Of a DNA stretch of 64,000 nucleotides, positions 17,886 through 26,285 are shown piece after piece (the first letter of the stretch is position 1; every line of letters begins with the position of its first letter). Origin of the DNA: Marihabitans asiaticum (lineage in GTDB: Bacteria > Actinomycetota > Actinomycetes > Actinomycetales > Dermatophilaceae); contig NZ_VIUW01000003.1 of the NCBI RefSeq assembly GCF_007828725.1, forward strand, positions 186,001 through 250,000, written 5' to 3'. The position numbers and the translations under genes are program-made. The notes below the pieces were generated by a model. It was not told the origin of the DNA. It saw only the letters and a list, made by a program, of their open reading frames with translations, and did not search any database.

Positions 17886-18877
17886 GACGTGGTGCTTTCC
17901 TCATCGGTCTGTGCGGAGGTGTCGGGCGACCCTGTCTCAGCCGCCGTGTCGGCGGAGGTCTCGGTGGCCGGCTCGTCGACGGTGTCGATCGGTGCGTCCG
18001 GCTCGTTCTCGGCCGGTTGGTCCTCGGTCGGGGGTTGGTCCTCGGCCTTCTGGTCCTCGGCCTTCTGCTCCTCGGCCGTCTGGTCCTCGCCGCTCTCGTC
18101 GGCGTCATCGACGGCCGCGGCCGAGGTGCTCCCGCCGCGGGGGTCGGCGGACCCGGCGGTGGTGAGCGAGGCCGGCAGGTGCGAGCCGACATGGTGATCG
18201 GCCTCGTCGTCGCTCGCCACCGGGCCGGCGTGCTCCCCGCCGGCTGGGGTCTCTTCCTCACTCTCCCCGGCGATGGCCACCGGACCGTTCCACTTCTCGG
18301 AGATGTGCGGGACCACCGCAACGACGGCGCGGGGGTGGTCGGGGTCCTGGGCGAGCTGCTCCAGCCGGGGGATCCAGGTGACAGAGTGGTTGGCGTGGCG
18401 CGACGGGGTGTCGAACACGAGGAGGTCGGCCCCGGAGTTGCTGCGTGCCAGCGCGACGGTGAGGCGGATCCGCTGCTCGCCGGTGAGTTCCTCGTCCCAG
18501 AGGTTGTCGAGGTCCTCGAGGTCGTGGTCGGCGAGCCACTGCCCGGAATGCGGTCGGCGCAGGAAGGGGTGCGGCTGGTAGGAGAGCATCTCCGAGACGT
18601 AGTCACGGACCCGCATGTGGGTCTCGATCTCGTTGACCTCCGGGCTGTCGATGAGCTCGGATGCTCGGCGCAGGGCGGAGCGGGCGTCGTCGCCGCCCCA
18701 GCGCACGGTCCCGCCGCCGGGCTTCATCCGACCGGTGAGGATCAGGCTCAGGCCGGTCCGGGCCAGCTGGCTCGGCGCCTGGACGAGGATGAGCTCGCCG
18801 GGCGCGACGCTGAAGCTCGTCGAGTGGAAGAGCGGGGCGTGCCGCCCGTCGGCGGAGAGTCGGTCGACGGTCAGCAC
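17882..18877 (-). CDS. ABC-transporter ATPase-like protein with degenerate nucleotide-binding motifs and acidic tail
   Basis: 331 aa. The first ~215 residues follow the ABC ATPase pattern: FSVAPGELILVQAPSQLART where Walker A should be, LTGEQRIRLTVALARSNSGA in place of the LSGGQ signature, and ADLLVFDTP as Walker B. The P-loop lacks the GxGKS/T core (LART instead) and no glutamate follows the Walker B aspartate, so ATP hydrolysis is doubtful. Residues ~215-331 are a low-complexity acidic tail of Glu, Asp, Gln, Pro and Thr with short repeats (EDQKAEDQ). GTG 18877 has no good ribosome-binding site, so the start is uncertain. It is the first gene of the operon. Confidence 0.7.
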   Translation of the reverse strand: MLTVDRLSADGRHAPLFHSTSFSVAPGELILVQAPSQLARTGLSLILTGRMKPGGGTVRWGGDDARSALRRASELIDSPEVNEIETHMRVRDYVSEMLSYQPHPFLRRPHSGQWLADHDLEDLDNLWDEELTGEQRIRLTVALARSNSGADLLVFDTPSRHANHSVTWIPRLEQLAQDPDHPRAVVAVVPHISEKWNGPVAIAGESEEETPAGGEHAGPVASDDEADHHVGSHLPASLTTAGSADPRGGSTSAAAVDDADESGEDQTAEEQKAEDQKAEDQPPTEDQPAENEPDAPIDTVDEPATETSADTAAETGSPDTSAQTDEESTTS

Positions 18878-18936
18878 GGCCGCGACCGGTCCAGGCCGGG
18901 AGCTGGCCGCAGGCGAAGGGGGAGGGTCACCCCATC

Positions 18937-18965
18937 AGTCTATTTAGACTGACCGGTCAGTGCAA
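18937..18965 (-). promoter_or_regulatory. Promoter with palindromic operator for the ATPase-like/YhgE/tetR operon
   Basis: On the minus strand TTGCAC (18960-18965) and TAGACT (18937-18942) are separated by 17 bp, a near-consensus sigma-70-type promoter. The spacer contains the perfect 14-bp palindrome ACTGACCGGTCAGT (18948-18961), and AGTCTA-TT-TAGACT (18937-18950) overlaps the -10. This is typical of a TetR-family operator. Confidence 0.75.
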
Positions 18966-18991
18966 GATGACGGGGTGGGCGGACCGGCCCT

Positions 18992-21373
18992 TCATCGCAG
19001 GCGGGCGACCGCGGGCCCGGAGTCGTCCTCACCGACGAGCACGGTGGCGTCCTCGTCGGTGCGCCACACCTGTCTGCCCTGCCGCTGGAGCGTGCTGAGG
19101 AGCGCCGGGGCCGGATGGCCGTAGTCGTTGTCGGCGCCGACGCTGATCAGGGCCACCGGCGCGCGCACCTGCTCGAGGAACGCGACGTCGGCGTTGCCCG
19201 AGCCGTGGTGGGCCACCTTGAGCACGTCGAGACCGTCGAGTGAGGCGCCCATCGCGGGGTCGCGACGCAGGCGCAGCAGCATCGCGTGAGCGGCCTCGGC
19301 CTCGACGTCCCCGAGAAGCAGGGCGGACAGCTCGCCGACCTGGGCGCGCAGGACGACCGAGGCGTTGTTGGGGACCGACCCCTGCGCGATCCGGCGCGCG
19401 GGCCACCAGACCTCGGCGCGCATCTCGCCGTAGCGGAGCTCGTCGCCGGCGACCACCGTCGAGACCGGCACCTCGTGCTCGGCCGCGAGGCGCCGGACCC
19501 TCGTCGCCGACCATGCCGGCTCGGCGACGGGGGAGAGGACGATCTCGCCGACAGCCCGACCCTCCAGGGCGCCGGCGAGACCGTCGGCATGGTCGGCGTG
19601 CAGGTGGCTCAGCACCACCGCGTCCAGGGTCTGCACATCGAGGCGGTCGAGGCATCGGTCGACCGCGGCCGGCTCGGGACCGGCGTCGACGAGCACCGCT
19701 CGCCCGGGCCCGGAGCGCAGCACCAGCGCGTCTCCCTGACCGACGTCGCACATCACCATCACCCACTCCTTGGGGGGACCGGTGAGTACCCGCGACGGGA
19801 GAAGCGTGCTCGTCACGGCGGCGAGCACGGCAAGGGCCATCGCCGGTGTGGCCCGGGCCCGATGGGTCAGCCACGGCCAGCACAGCAGGCCCGCAAGACT
19901 CAGGCCGGCGAGGAGCCAGGCGCCCGCAGACCCGTCCGGCCAGTCGATCGAGCCGCCCGGCACGTCGGCAGCCACTCGCGCGGTCCCGGCGATCGCCAGG
20001 GCCGGGACCCCTGCGGCCCAGGCGAGCCACCCGGCTGCTGCGGGGAGAGGGACGGCCACAAGGGCGACGACGATCCCTGCGATCGTCGTCGGGGCGACGA
20101 AGGGGGCGGCCACGAGGTTGGCGAGCACGCTGATCGTGCTCACCGAGCCCTGGAGCAGCACGACCACCGGGGCGCAGGTGAGGTGGGCCGCGAGCGGGAT
20201 GGTGCAGGCCGGGCCGACGACGTGCAGACGCCGGGGGAGGTGGGCATTGATCGCCGCCGACCACGGGCCGGCGAAGACGAGCAGCCCGAGGGTGGCGAGC
20301 GTGGAGAGCGCGAAGCCGTAGCTGCGGGCCAGCCAAGGGTCGAGGAGCAGCAGCGAGACGACCGCTGCCGCCAGCGCAGGCGCGCCGGCTCCGCGCCGGG
20401 ACGCGCTCATCCCGAGCAGGCCCACGCTTCCCATGACGGCGGCGCGCAGCACGCTCGGCTCGGGCCGGGCGAGCATGACGAACCACGCGAGGCCTGCCGC
20501 GGCGACCCACGGACGCAGTTGCCGCGGGGCGGCGCAGAGCCGGGTGAGCAGCAGGCAGGCGCCGAGGACGATGGCGACGTTGCTGCCGGACACCGCGGAC
20601 AGGTGGGACATGCCGGTTACGAGCATGTCGTCGTGCAGGTCCGGCGGGGTCTGGCTCGTGTCGCCGATCACGAGGGCCGGGACGAGCCCTCGGGCATCTG
20701 CGGGAAGTCCGGCGCTGGCGTCCCGCAGGCGCGAGCGCAGACCCTCGGCGAGCTCGAGGAGCTGCCCACGGCTGCCGCTCTCCGGGGGTCCTCGCGGCCG
20801 GAGGATGGCGAGCACCGGTTCACCCGGGTCGCTCTCCGCGAGACGTCCACGCAGGCTCACCTCGTCGTGCCAGCGCACCTGCGCCCATCCCGGCTCGCTC
20901 GTCTGGACTAGGACGGGGGCAGCAGTGACCCGCTGAGCTCCTCGGGCGGTGACCGAGGTCAGGCGCACGCGGAGGGTGATGGTTGCCTCCCTGCCGGGCC
21001 GGGCGCGGACCACCGGCTCGGTGAGCACCACCGCGCGCGCCGCGATGGTCGCGCGTGCCGCAGCCAGCTCGTCGACCCCACCGGCCGCGGCCCGCACCCC
21101 GTCAGCCGCCGCAGCGGTCGACGTGGCTGCCGCGGCGAGGACGCACAGACACCCGAGCGCGGATCGGCGCGAGCGGTCCAGTCCGCCGCCTCGGGCCAGC
21201 ACCGCCGCCCATCCCGCCGAGATCGCGGCCAGCGCCCCAGCCACCCACCATCGCGAGGAGACCGGCTGCCCCAGCACCCAGACCGTGACCGCCCAGGAGA
21301 AAAGTGCCGGCAGGAGCAGTCGCACGTCGAGGCGTGCACCGCCGTCGCCGAGCGCGTCCTCGCCAGCCCTCAC
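18992..21373 (-). CDS. comEC: ComEC/Rec2-type DNA-uptake channel
   Basis: 793 aa. The N-terminal half has membrane helices around a DUF4131-type domain, followed by the competence domain with SHLSAVSGSNVAIVLGACLL, a hallmark of ComEC. The last ~260 residues form a metallo-beta-lactamase-like domain with the metal-binding motif VVLSHLHADHADGL and a later VAHHGSGN. ComEC carries single-stranded DNA across the membrane in transformation. GTG 21373 was chosen because it overlaps the comEA stop (GTGA) and begins the conserved protein; the open frame extends further upstream by chance. The gene order comEA-comEC is standard. Confidence 0.93.
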   Translation of the reverse strand: MRAGEDALGDGGARLDVRLLLPALFSWAVTVWVLGQPVSSRWWVAGALAAISAGWAAVLARGGGLDRSRRSALGCLCVLAAAATSTAAAADGVRAAAGGVDELAAARATIAARAVVLTEPVVRARPGREATITLRVRLTSVTARGAQRVTAAPVLVQTSEPGWAQVRWHDEVSLRGRLAESDPGEPVLAILRPRGPPESGSRGQLLELAEGLRSRLRDASAGLPADARGLVPALVIGDTSQTPPDLHDDMLVTGMSHLSAVSGSNVAIVLGACLLLTRLCAAPRQLRPWVAAAGLAWFVMLARPEPSVLRAAVMGSVGLLGMSASRRGAGAPALAAAVVSLLLLDPWLARSYGFALSTLATLGLLVFAGPWSAAINAHLPRRLHVVGPACTIPLAAHLTCAPVVVLLQGSVSTISVLANLVAAPFVAPTTIAGIVVALVAVPLPAAAGWLAWAAGVPALAIAGTARVAADVPGGSIDWPDGSAGAWLLAGLSLAGLLCWPWLTHRARATPAMALAVLAAVTSTLLPSRVLTGPPKEWVMVMCDVGQGDALVLRSGPGRAVLVDAGPEPAAVDRCLDRLDVQTLDAVVLSHLHADHADGLAGALEGRAVGEIVLSPVAEPAWSATRVRRLAAEHEVPVSTVVAGDELRYGEMRAEVWWPARRIAQGSVPNNASVVLRAQVGELSALLLGDVEAEAAHAMLLRLRRDPAMGASLDGLDVLKVAHHGSGNADVAFLEQVRAPVALISVGADNDYGHPAPALLSTLQRQGRQVWRTDEDATVLVGEDDSGPAVARLR

Positions 21374-22236
21374 ACGGTGACCTGCGGGCCGATCTGGGCG
21401 AGCATCTTCTCGCCGATCCCGCTCACCTCGGAGAGCTCGTCGACGCTGGTGAAGCGCCCGTTCTCGACGCGCCACCGCACGATCCTCCCGGCGAGCACCG
21501 GCCCGACGCCGGGCAGCACCTCCAGCGCCGCCTGGTCGGCGGTGTTGATGTTGACCAGAGCGGTCGGCGCCGAGCCACCGGACCCTCCAGCTGCCGAGCC
21601 GGCTGCGGAGCCGGGCGTGGCCGGCGCGGGCGCCCCGACCGGCGGCACCTCACCCTCGGCCGGCACGACGACCTGCTCGCCGTCCACGAGGAGTCGTGCG
21701 AGGTTCACATAGCTCAGGTCAGCCTCGGCGCTCGACCCACCCGCCGCCTGCACGGCGTCGGCCACCCGGGAGCCTGCAGGCAGGGTCACCACTCCCGCCC
21801 TGCTCACCTCACCGACGACATGCACGTGCACGTCACCGGCCGGTGACGTGCTCGCGGGAGCGGGCTCACCCCCTTCGCCGGTGCTGCCCGGCCCGGCCGC
21901 CTCGGCCTCCTCGCTCCCGCCCGTCGGCGACGGTTGCTCTGCGCCGAACCCGCTCCGGTCTCCCGCCTCGGCCACGCCGTCGCCCGCCACCGGCACCGGC
22001 TCGGCGGCCCGCTCGGCGAGCACCGTGCGCGCCCCGAGGATCAGGACGGCGACGAGCAGGACGAGGCCGACACCCAGGGCCGCCCGCGGCGAGAGACGCC
22101 ACCGCGACTCCGCCACGGCAGCGGGAACCGTCACCGGACGCGGCGGCGGAGGCTCGTCGGGGGCGCTCGCCCCCTTCGCCTCGGCGGCCGCGAGGATCTG
22201 GCGCAGCCGCTCGCTCGGCTCGACCGGTGCTCTCAT
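21370..22236 (-). CDS. comEA: ComEA-like helix-hairpin-helix DNA-binding protein
   Basis: 288 aa. A cytoplasmic N-terminus precedes one membrane helix (LGVGLVLLVAVLILGARTVL, about residues 53-73) and a low-complexity linker. An SLBB-like domain follows (VHVVGEVSRAGVVTLPAGSR), then the C-terminal helix-hairpin-helix repeats (LVNINTADQAALEVLPGVGP, then FTSVDELSEVSGIGEK). The family binds DNA outside the membrane and hands it to ComEC. A leaderless promoter precedes the ATG. Whether this organism is naturally competent cannot be told from this locus alone. Confidence 0.93.
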   Translation of the reverse strand: MRAPVEPSERLRQILAAAEAKGASAPDEPPPPRPVTVPAAVAESRWRLSPRAALGVGLVLLVAVLILGARTVLAERAAEPVPVAGDGVAEAGDRSGFGAEQPSPTGGSEEAEAAGPGSTGEGGEPAPASTSPAGDVHVHVVGEVSRAGVVTLPAGSRVADAVQAAGGSSAEADLSYVNLARLLVDGEQVVVPAEGEVPPVGAPAPATPGSAAGSAAGGSGGSAPTALVNINTADQAALEVLPGVGPVLAGRIVRWRVENGRFTSVDELSEVSGIGEKMLAQIGPQVTV

Positions 22237-22243
22237 GACCGCG

Positions 22244-22249
22244 ACGCTA
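22244..22249 (-). promoter_or_regulatory. -10 hexamer of a leaderless comEA promoter
   Basis: On the minus strand TAGCGT ends exactly 7 nt before the comEA ATG, with no ribosome-binding site between. Confidence 0.6.
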
Positions 22250-22317
22250 CGAAGCGACGCGCTGAGCGGCCGTTCAGCGACTCCCGATGTGGATCGTCAC
22301 CCGCCCCTCGACGAGGC

Positions 22318-22326
22318 TGTGGACAA
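22318..22326 (-). promoter_or_regulatory. DnaA-box sequence TTGTCCACA
   Basis: An exact match on the minus strand, in the short gap between the comEA start and the end of the LysR gene. Confidence 0.45.
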
Positions 22327-22332
22327 GGCTCC

Positions 22333-23235
22333 TCAGCCCGAGGCCGCCTCGCAGAGCGCGCGCATCGTCGCGGCGACCGCCGGGACGCGCTGCAGGTCGG
22401 GGGTGGTGACGACGTGGATGTGCCGGTGCGTCGGGGGGTTGAGCGCCTTGACGACGACCGCGTCGTTCGACGTCGCGTCGCGGATGAGATCGGGGATGAG
22501 GGCCACCCCGAGACCCGCCCCGACGAAACCCTGCACCGCGACATAGTCCTCGGTCTCGAAGGTCACGCTCGGGTTGAACCCCGCGTCGTGCGCGATCTGG
22601 AGCAGGTGCCCGCGGCAGCGCGCGCAGCCCGCGATCCAGTCCTCGTCCTCGAGGTCGGCGAGGTCGACGCGCTCCCGGTCGGCCAGCCGGTGGGTCAGTG
22701 GCAGGGCGACCCCGACCTGCTCGTCGAGGAGCGGCTCGACGACGAAGCCGTCGAGGTCCTCGCCGCGCCCCACGTCGCACCCGTCATAGCTGAAGGCCAC
22801 GGCTAGGTCGCAGTCCCCAGTGCGCAGCGCCGCGATCGACTCCGGCGGCTCGGCCTCGGTGAAGGTGACCGTCACGTCCGGGTGCGAGGCCCGCATAGCG
22901 GCTAGCGCGCGGGGCACGAGGGTCGCCGACGAGCTGGGGAAGGCCATGAGCCGCACCCGACCGGCCCGCAGGCCGGCGATGGCGGCGACCTCCTCCTCGG
23001 CAGCGTCGAGGGTGGCCAGCACGGTCGTCGCGTGCCGCGCGAGCACCTGACCGGCCTCGGTGAGCCGCACCGACCGACCGACGCGCTCGACGAGCGCGGT
23101 CCCGGTGCGCTGCTCGAGGCGGCGCACCATCTGCGAGATCGCCGGCTGGGAGTAGCCGAGCGAGAGGGCGGCAGCGGTGTAGCTGCCCTCGTCGGCGATG
23201 GCGCGCATGACGCGCAGCCCTGCGGCGTCGATCAT
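22333..23235 (-). CDS. LysR family transcriptional regulator
   Basis: 300 aa. The N-terminal winged helix-turn-helix is clear: LRVMRAIADEGSYTAAALSL, GYSQPAISQMVRRLEQRTG, TALVERVGRSVRLTEAG. The C-terminal effector domain (about residues 90-300) contains CARCRGHLLQ with two nearby cysteines, which could bind metal or sense redox state, though this is only an inference. It is divergent from the sirtuin gene with about 75 bp between, so it may control it. ATG 23235 was chosen because a leaderless promoter points to it. Confidence 0.88.
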   Translation of the reverse strand: MIDAAGLRVMRAIADEGSYTAAALSLGYSQPAISQMVRRLEQRTGTALVERVGRSVRLTEAGQVLARHATTVLATLDAAEEEVAAIAGLRAGRVRLMAFPSSSATLVPRALAAMRASHPDVTVTFTEAEPPESIAALRTGDCDLAVAFSYDGCDVGRGEDLDGFVVEPLLDEQVGVALPLTHRLADRERVDLADLEDEDWIAGCARCRGHLLQIAHDAGFNPSVTFETEDYVAVQGFVGAGLGVALIPDLIRDATSNDAVVVKALNPPTHRHIHVVTTPDLQRVPAVAATMRALCEAASG

Positions 23236-23241
23236 GAGCAA

Positions 23242-23247
23242 ACCGTA
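23242..23247 (-). promoter_or_regulatory. -10 hexamer of a leaderless promoter for the LysR gene
   Basis: On the minus strand TACGGT ends 6 nt before the ATG at 23235. Confidence 0.5.
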
Positions 23248-23296
23248 CCGGGCCGGTCCGAGGCGTCGTCCCCCTCACCGGCCGCCGCCGACGACG

Positions 23297-23302
23297 CATA
23301 CT
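23297..23302 (+). promoter_or_regulatory. -10 hexamer of a leaderless promoter for the sirtuin gene
   Basis: CATACT ends 6 nt before GTG 23309, back to back with the LysR promoter. Confidence 0.45.
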
Positions 23303-23308
23303 GGTCAG

Positions 23309-24199
23309 GTGACGGCACCTCCCTTCGACCTCGCCGCCACGGGGCCGCTCGAGGCGATCGCGGAGGTCCTCCGGCAGCGGCCCGCCCTCGTGCTCACCGG
23401 CGCGGGCATGTCGACACGCTCGGGCATCCCCGACTACCGCGGCCCGGACGGAACCCGCCGGGTCGCCCCGATGCACTACTCGGAGTTCCTCGCCTCGAGT
23501 CAGGCCCGGCAGCGGTACTGGGCGCGCAGCTTCGTCGGGTGGCGGCGATTCTCCGCGGCCCGGCCCAACGCGGCGCACCACCTGGTCACCGAGCTGCAGC
23601 GCCTCGGGGCGGTCGGGGACGTCATCACCCAGAACGTCGACGGGCTGCACCAGGCCGCGGGCACCGAGCGGGTGGTCGAGCTGCACGGCTCGCTCGCCGA
23701 CGTGCTGTGCCTGGCCTGCGGTACCCGGGAGCGGCGCGCCGACCTCGACGCGCGGATGGCGGCGCAGAACCCCGGCTTCGACGTCGACAGCGAGGAGATC
23801 CGGCCCGACGGCGACGTGCGCCTCGAGCAGGTGCAGGTCGAGGCCTTCGAGCAGCCGAGGTGCCGCGTGTGCTCCTCGGACCTGCTCAAGCCTGACGTCG
23901 TCTTCTTCGGCGGCTCGGTGGACAAGGCGTTGGTGCAGCGGTGCTTCGCCCTGACCGACGCCGCACCCAGCCTGCTCGTGCTCGGCTCGAGCCTGCAGGT
24001 GATGTCCGGTCTGCGCTTCGTACGCCGGGCCGCGAAGAACGGGGTGCCGGTCGCGTTGGTGACCCGCGGGGACAGCCGGGGCGACGACCTGGTCACCTAC
24101 AAGGTCGACGGCGAGCTGGCGCCCGCTCTGGAGCGCATCGCGGATCGGCTCGCCCTCGCCGAGCGGCCCGGCGGGGCGAAGGGGGATCAGCTCGCCTGA
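23309..24199 (+). CDS. NAD-dependent protein deacylase, sirtuin (Sir2) family
   Basis: 296 aa. The NAD-binding motif VLTGAGMSTRSGIPDYRG (about residues 28-46) and the catalytic TQNVDGLHQAAG with VELHGS are typical of sirtuins. Four zinc-ligand cysteines are visible as CLACG and CRVCSSDLLKPDVVFFG. The later VLGSSLQVMSGL is also conserved. The overall pattern is nearest to the SIRT4-like bacterial class. Sirtuins remove acyl groups from lysines using NAD. The start is the GTG that the promoter points to. Its 3' end overlaps the convergent mycoredoxin gene by 13 nt. Confidence 0.92.
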   Translation: MTAPPFDLAATGPLEAIAEVLRQRPALVLTGAGMSTRSGIPDYRGPDGTRRVAPMHYSEFLASSQARQRYWARSFVGWRRFSAARPNAAHHLVTELQRLGAVGDVITQNVDGLHQAAGTERVVELHGSLADVLCLACGTRERRADLDARMAAQNPGFDVDSEEIRPDGDVRLEQVQVEAFEQPRCRVCSSDLLKPDVVFFGGSVDKALVQRCFALTDAAPSLLVLGSSLQVMSGLRFVRRAAKNGVPVALVTRGDSRGDDLVTYKVDGELAPALERIADRLALAERPGGAKGDQLA

Positions 24200-24606
24200 G
24201 CGAGGGCGGTGCGGACCAGCTCTGGGTCGGGGTTGGTGTGCGGCTCGCCGTCGATGAGCACCGTCGGGACGGTCTCGTCACCACCGTTGACCGAGCGGAC
24301 GTAGGCGGCGGCGTCGGGGTCGGCCCAGATGCTCACCCAGGTGGCGCGCCTGCCCTGACGGCCGAGGGCGCCGCGCAGCCGGATGCAGTAGACGCAGCCG
24401 GGGCGCCAGTAGATGACCACCGGGTCCTCGCCGGTCAGGTCCTCGTGACGGGGACCGGATTGTCCGTTCAGCGGGGAGACCCACCAGGCGATGCCGAAGC
24501 CGGCGAGCAGCACGAGGACGGCCCGCAGGTCGCCGGCGAGCAGGCCGGGCAGCGTCGTCCACACCACCACGAGCAGGACGAGGCTCGCCGGCAGCCAGCG
24601 GCCCAT
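24187..24606 (-). CDS. Membrane-anchored glutaredoxin/mycoredoxin-like protein
   Basis: 139 aa. Residues 1-45 hold two short hydrophobic helices (LPASLVLLVVVWTTLPGLLA, then VLVLLAGFGIAWWVS). A glutaredoxin-fold domain follows, with the active site WRPGCVYCIRLRGALG (CxxC) and the cis-proline segment ETVPTVLIDG. This resembles actinobacterial mycoredoxins, which reduce mycothiol mixed disulfides, but with an added membrane anchor. It ends inside the 3' end of the sirtuin gene and starts 2 nt from the end of lexA, so it is likely in the lexA transcript. Confidence 0.87.
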   Translation of the reverse strand: MGRWLPASLVLLVVVWTTLPGLLAGDLRAVLVLLAGFGIAWWVSPLNGQSGPRHEDLTGEDPVVIYWRPGCVYCIRLRGALGRQGRRATWVSIWADPDAAAYVRSVNGGDETVPTVLIDGEPHTNPDPELVRTALAQAS

Positions 24607-24608
24607 GC

Positions 24609-25400
24609 TCAGACGCGGCGCAGGACGGCGGTGACCTTGCCGAGCACGGTCGCGTGGTCGCCGTCGATCGGCTCGTAGGCCGGGTTGTGCGGCATGAGCC
24701 AGGTCTTGCCGTCGCGGTGCTTGTACGTCTTGACTGTCGCCTCGTCGTCGAGCAGGGCGGCCACGATGTCGCCGTTGTCGGCGCTCGGCTGCTGGCGGAC
24801 GACGACCCAGTCGCCGTCGCAGATCGCGGCGTCGATCATCGAGTCACCGACGACCTTGAGCAGGAAGAGCGAGCCCTCGCCGACGACCTGCTTGGGCAGC
24901 GGGAAGACCTCGTCGACGCTCTCCTCCGCGGTGATCGGCACACCGGCGGCGATCCGGCCGAGGACGGGGACGTAGGTCGCCGAGGGCCGCTCGTCGCCGA
25001 TGCCGGTGACGTCGACGTCGTCGAGGTCGGCCCTGCCGCGGGGCGCCCCGATCTCCGTGGGCTGGGCCAGCGGTGAGTCCGGGCCAGCGGTGATCGTCTC
25101 GCCGTCAGCTGGGGAGACGACCTCGATGGCGCGCGGCCGGTTGGGGTCGCGGCGCAGGTAGCCCTTGCGCTCGAGCGAGGTCAGCTGGTGGGCCACCGAG
25201 CTCGGGCTGGTCAGCCCGACGGCGTCGCCGATCTCGCGCAGGCTCGGCGGGTAGCCACGCGTGGCGACGGCGCTGCGGATGACCTCGAGCACCTTGACCT
25301 GGCGCGCGGTGAGCCCGTCCCCGGTGTCGCGAAGGGGGAGCGGGCGCACGTTGGACCCGGGCGCCTCGGCGCCACCTCTCTCGTGCTTGCGACCCGTCAT
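24609..25400 (-). CDS. lexA: LexA repressor of the SOS response
   Basis: 263 aa. The N-terminal winged helix domain has [20 protein letters not shown] and [20 protein letters not shown]. The C-terminal self-cleaving peptidase domain has the scissile Ala152-Gly153 (GRIAAGVPI), the nucleophile Ser187 (VVGDSMID) and Lys224 (EATVKTYKH). ATG 25400 was chosen because it starts the conserved protein and a GAGGGA site lies upstream. The N-terminal ~28 residues form an extra Arg/Gly-rich extension, common in actinobacteria. LexA-box-like sites lie in the divergent region, consistent with autoregulation. Confidence 0.97.
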   Translation of the reverse strand: MTGRKHERGGAEAPGSNVRPLPLRDTGDGLTARQVKVLEVIRSAVATRGYPPSLREIGDAVGLTSPSSVAHQLTSLERKGYLRRDPNRPRAIEVVSPADGETITAGPDSPLAQPTEIGAPRGRADLDDVDVTGIGDERPSATYVPVLGRIAAGVPITAEESVDEVFPLPKQVVGEGSLFLLKVVGDSMIDAAICDGDWVVVRQQPSADNGDIVAALLDDEATVKTYKHRDGKTWLMPHNPAYEPIDGDHATVLGKVTAVLRRV

Positions 25401-25519
25401 GTCGATCCCTCTCGTCTCGATGGTCCGCGCCTGCCGACCCCGCGCTGCCGGTGCGTTGTCGGTGGTGCCTGGTTGGCTCCTCGACATGCACGAAGAGTAC
25501 GTCCTGGACCAGCCCGCGA

Positions 25520-25615
25520 TCAAACATCTGTTCGAGGTGTGTCGCGAAGCTGCTTGCGACTGGTCGAACAGGTGTGCTAGACATCGAACAGATGTTCTCT
25601 CGAACACCGGTTCGA
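25520..25615. promoter_or_regulatory. LexA (SOS) boxes between lexA and the LysM gene
   Basis: The actinobacterial LexA box is TCGAAC-N4-GTTCGA. A perfect copy is at 25600-25615. Directly abutting it is TCGAACAGATGTTCTC (25584-25599, two mismatches). Nearer lexA is TCAAACATCTGTTCGA (25520-25535, one mismatch). A half-site TCGAAC starts at 25564. The layout serves both divergent genes. Confidence 0.88.
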
Positions 25616-25638
25616 GGACACGTCGAGGAGGAGCTGAC

Positions 25639-26058
25639 ATGAGCGCCATCACCGCCTTCCCCGTCCGCGGGATCCCGGGCTACGGACACCGGTCGGTCGA
25701 CCCGGCCGCGGACCGTCCCGGTCACCACGACGGCCGCGCCGTCCGACGGCTGACGTCGGTGCCGACCGGCGACGCCGTGCACACCCGGCTGCGGGTGACC
25801 CGCCGCGGGCGCGCCACCCTCACCCTCGCCGCGGTCGCCGCGGCGCTGACGGTCGGCCTGGGCCAGGCGGTGGCGGGCCCGGCGCCCGAGCCGCTGCGGT
25901 CGGTCACCGTCGAGCCGGGGGAGACGCTCTCGCAGATCGCGCGGGCCGAGCTCCCGGGCCTGGCGGTCGACGACGCCGTGGTCGCCCTGCAGGCGGAGAA
26001 CGGGCTGGCTACCCCCTTCGTCCACGCCGGTCAGGAGCTGAGCATCCCGAGCCGCTGA
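25639..26058 (+). CDS. LysM-domain membrane protein, likely SOS-induced cell-division suppressor (ChiZ/DivS-like)
   Basis: 139 aa. A basic N-terminus leads to one membrane helix ([20 protein letters not shown], about residues 56-75), then a C-terminal LysM domain ([20 protein letters not shown] ... [20 protein letters not shown]). The position divergent from lexA with LexA boxes between is that of Rv2719c (ChiZ) in Mycobacterium and divS in Corynebacterium, which halt division after DNA damage. Sequence similarity among these is low, so the assignment rests mainly on position and domain layout. The start has a strong GAGGAGGAG site. Confidence 0.8.
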   Translation: MSAITAFPVRGIPGYGHRSVDPAADRPGHHDGRAVRRLTSVPTGDAVHTRLRVTRRGRATLTLAAVAAALTVGLGQAVAGPAPEPLRSVTVEPGETLSQIARAELPGLAVDDAVVALQAENGLATPFVHAGQELSIPSR

Positions 26059-26109
26059 CGCGGCCGGTCAGACCACCCCGGGTCCCTCGACCCGGCCCGG
26101 GGGAGCGCG

Positions 26110-26142
26110 CGACGGCCACACCTCGACGAGGTGTGGCCGTCG
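26110..26142 (+). terminator. Hairpin terminator after the LysM gene
   Basis: A perfect 15-bp stem (26110-26124 with 26128-26142) and a 3-nt loop, followed by TTGCT, about 50 nt after the stop codon. Confidence 0.85.
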
Positions 26143-26223
26143 TTGCTGCGTGACGGGGAGGTGAGGGTCGGGACACGCGATGAGTGGTCTTGCATCGCGC
26201 CGTGGTGTCGTGCTCCAATGTGG

Positions 26224-26269
26224 CACTACATCTAGTGGTTACACGGATGTCATTCGTCAACATCTAGTG
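26224..26269 (+). promoter_or_regulatory. Pair of NrdR boxes upstream of nrdR-nrdJ
   Basis: Box 1 is CACTACATCTAGTG (26224-26237), with palindromic CACTA/TAGTG ends. Box 2 is GTCAACATCTAGTG (26256-26269), sharing ACATCTAGTG. Their starts are 32 bp apart, three helical turns, the usual spacing of NrdR operators. Confidence 0.85.
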
Positions 26270-26285
26270 AACATCGCACGGCGTG

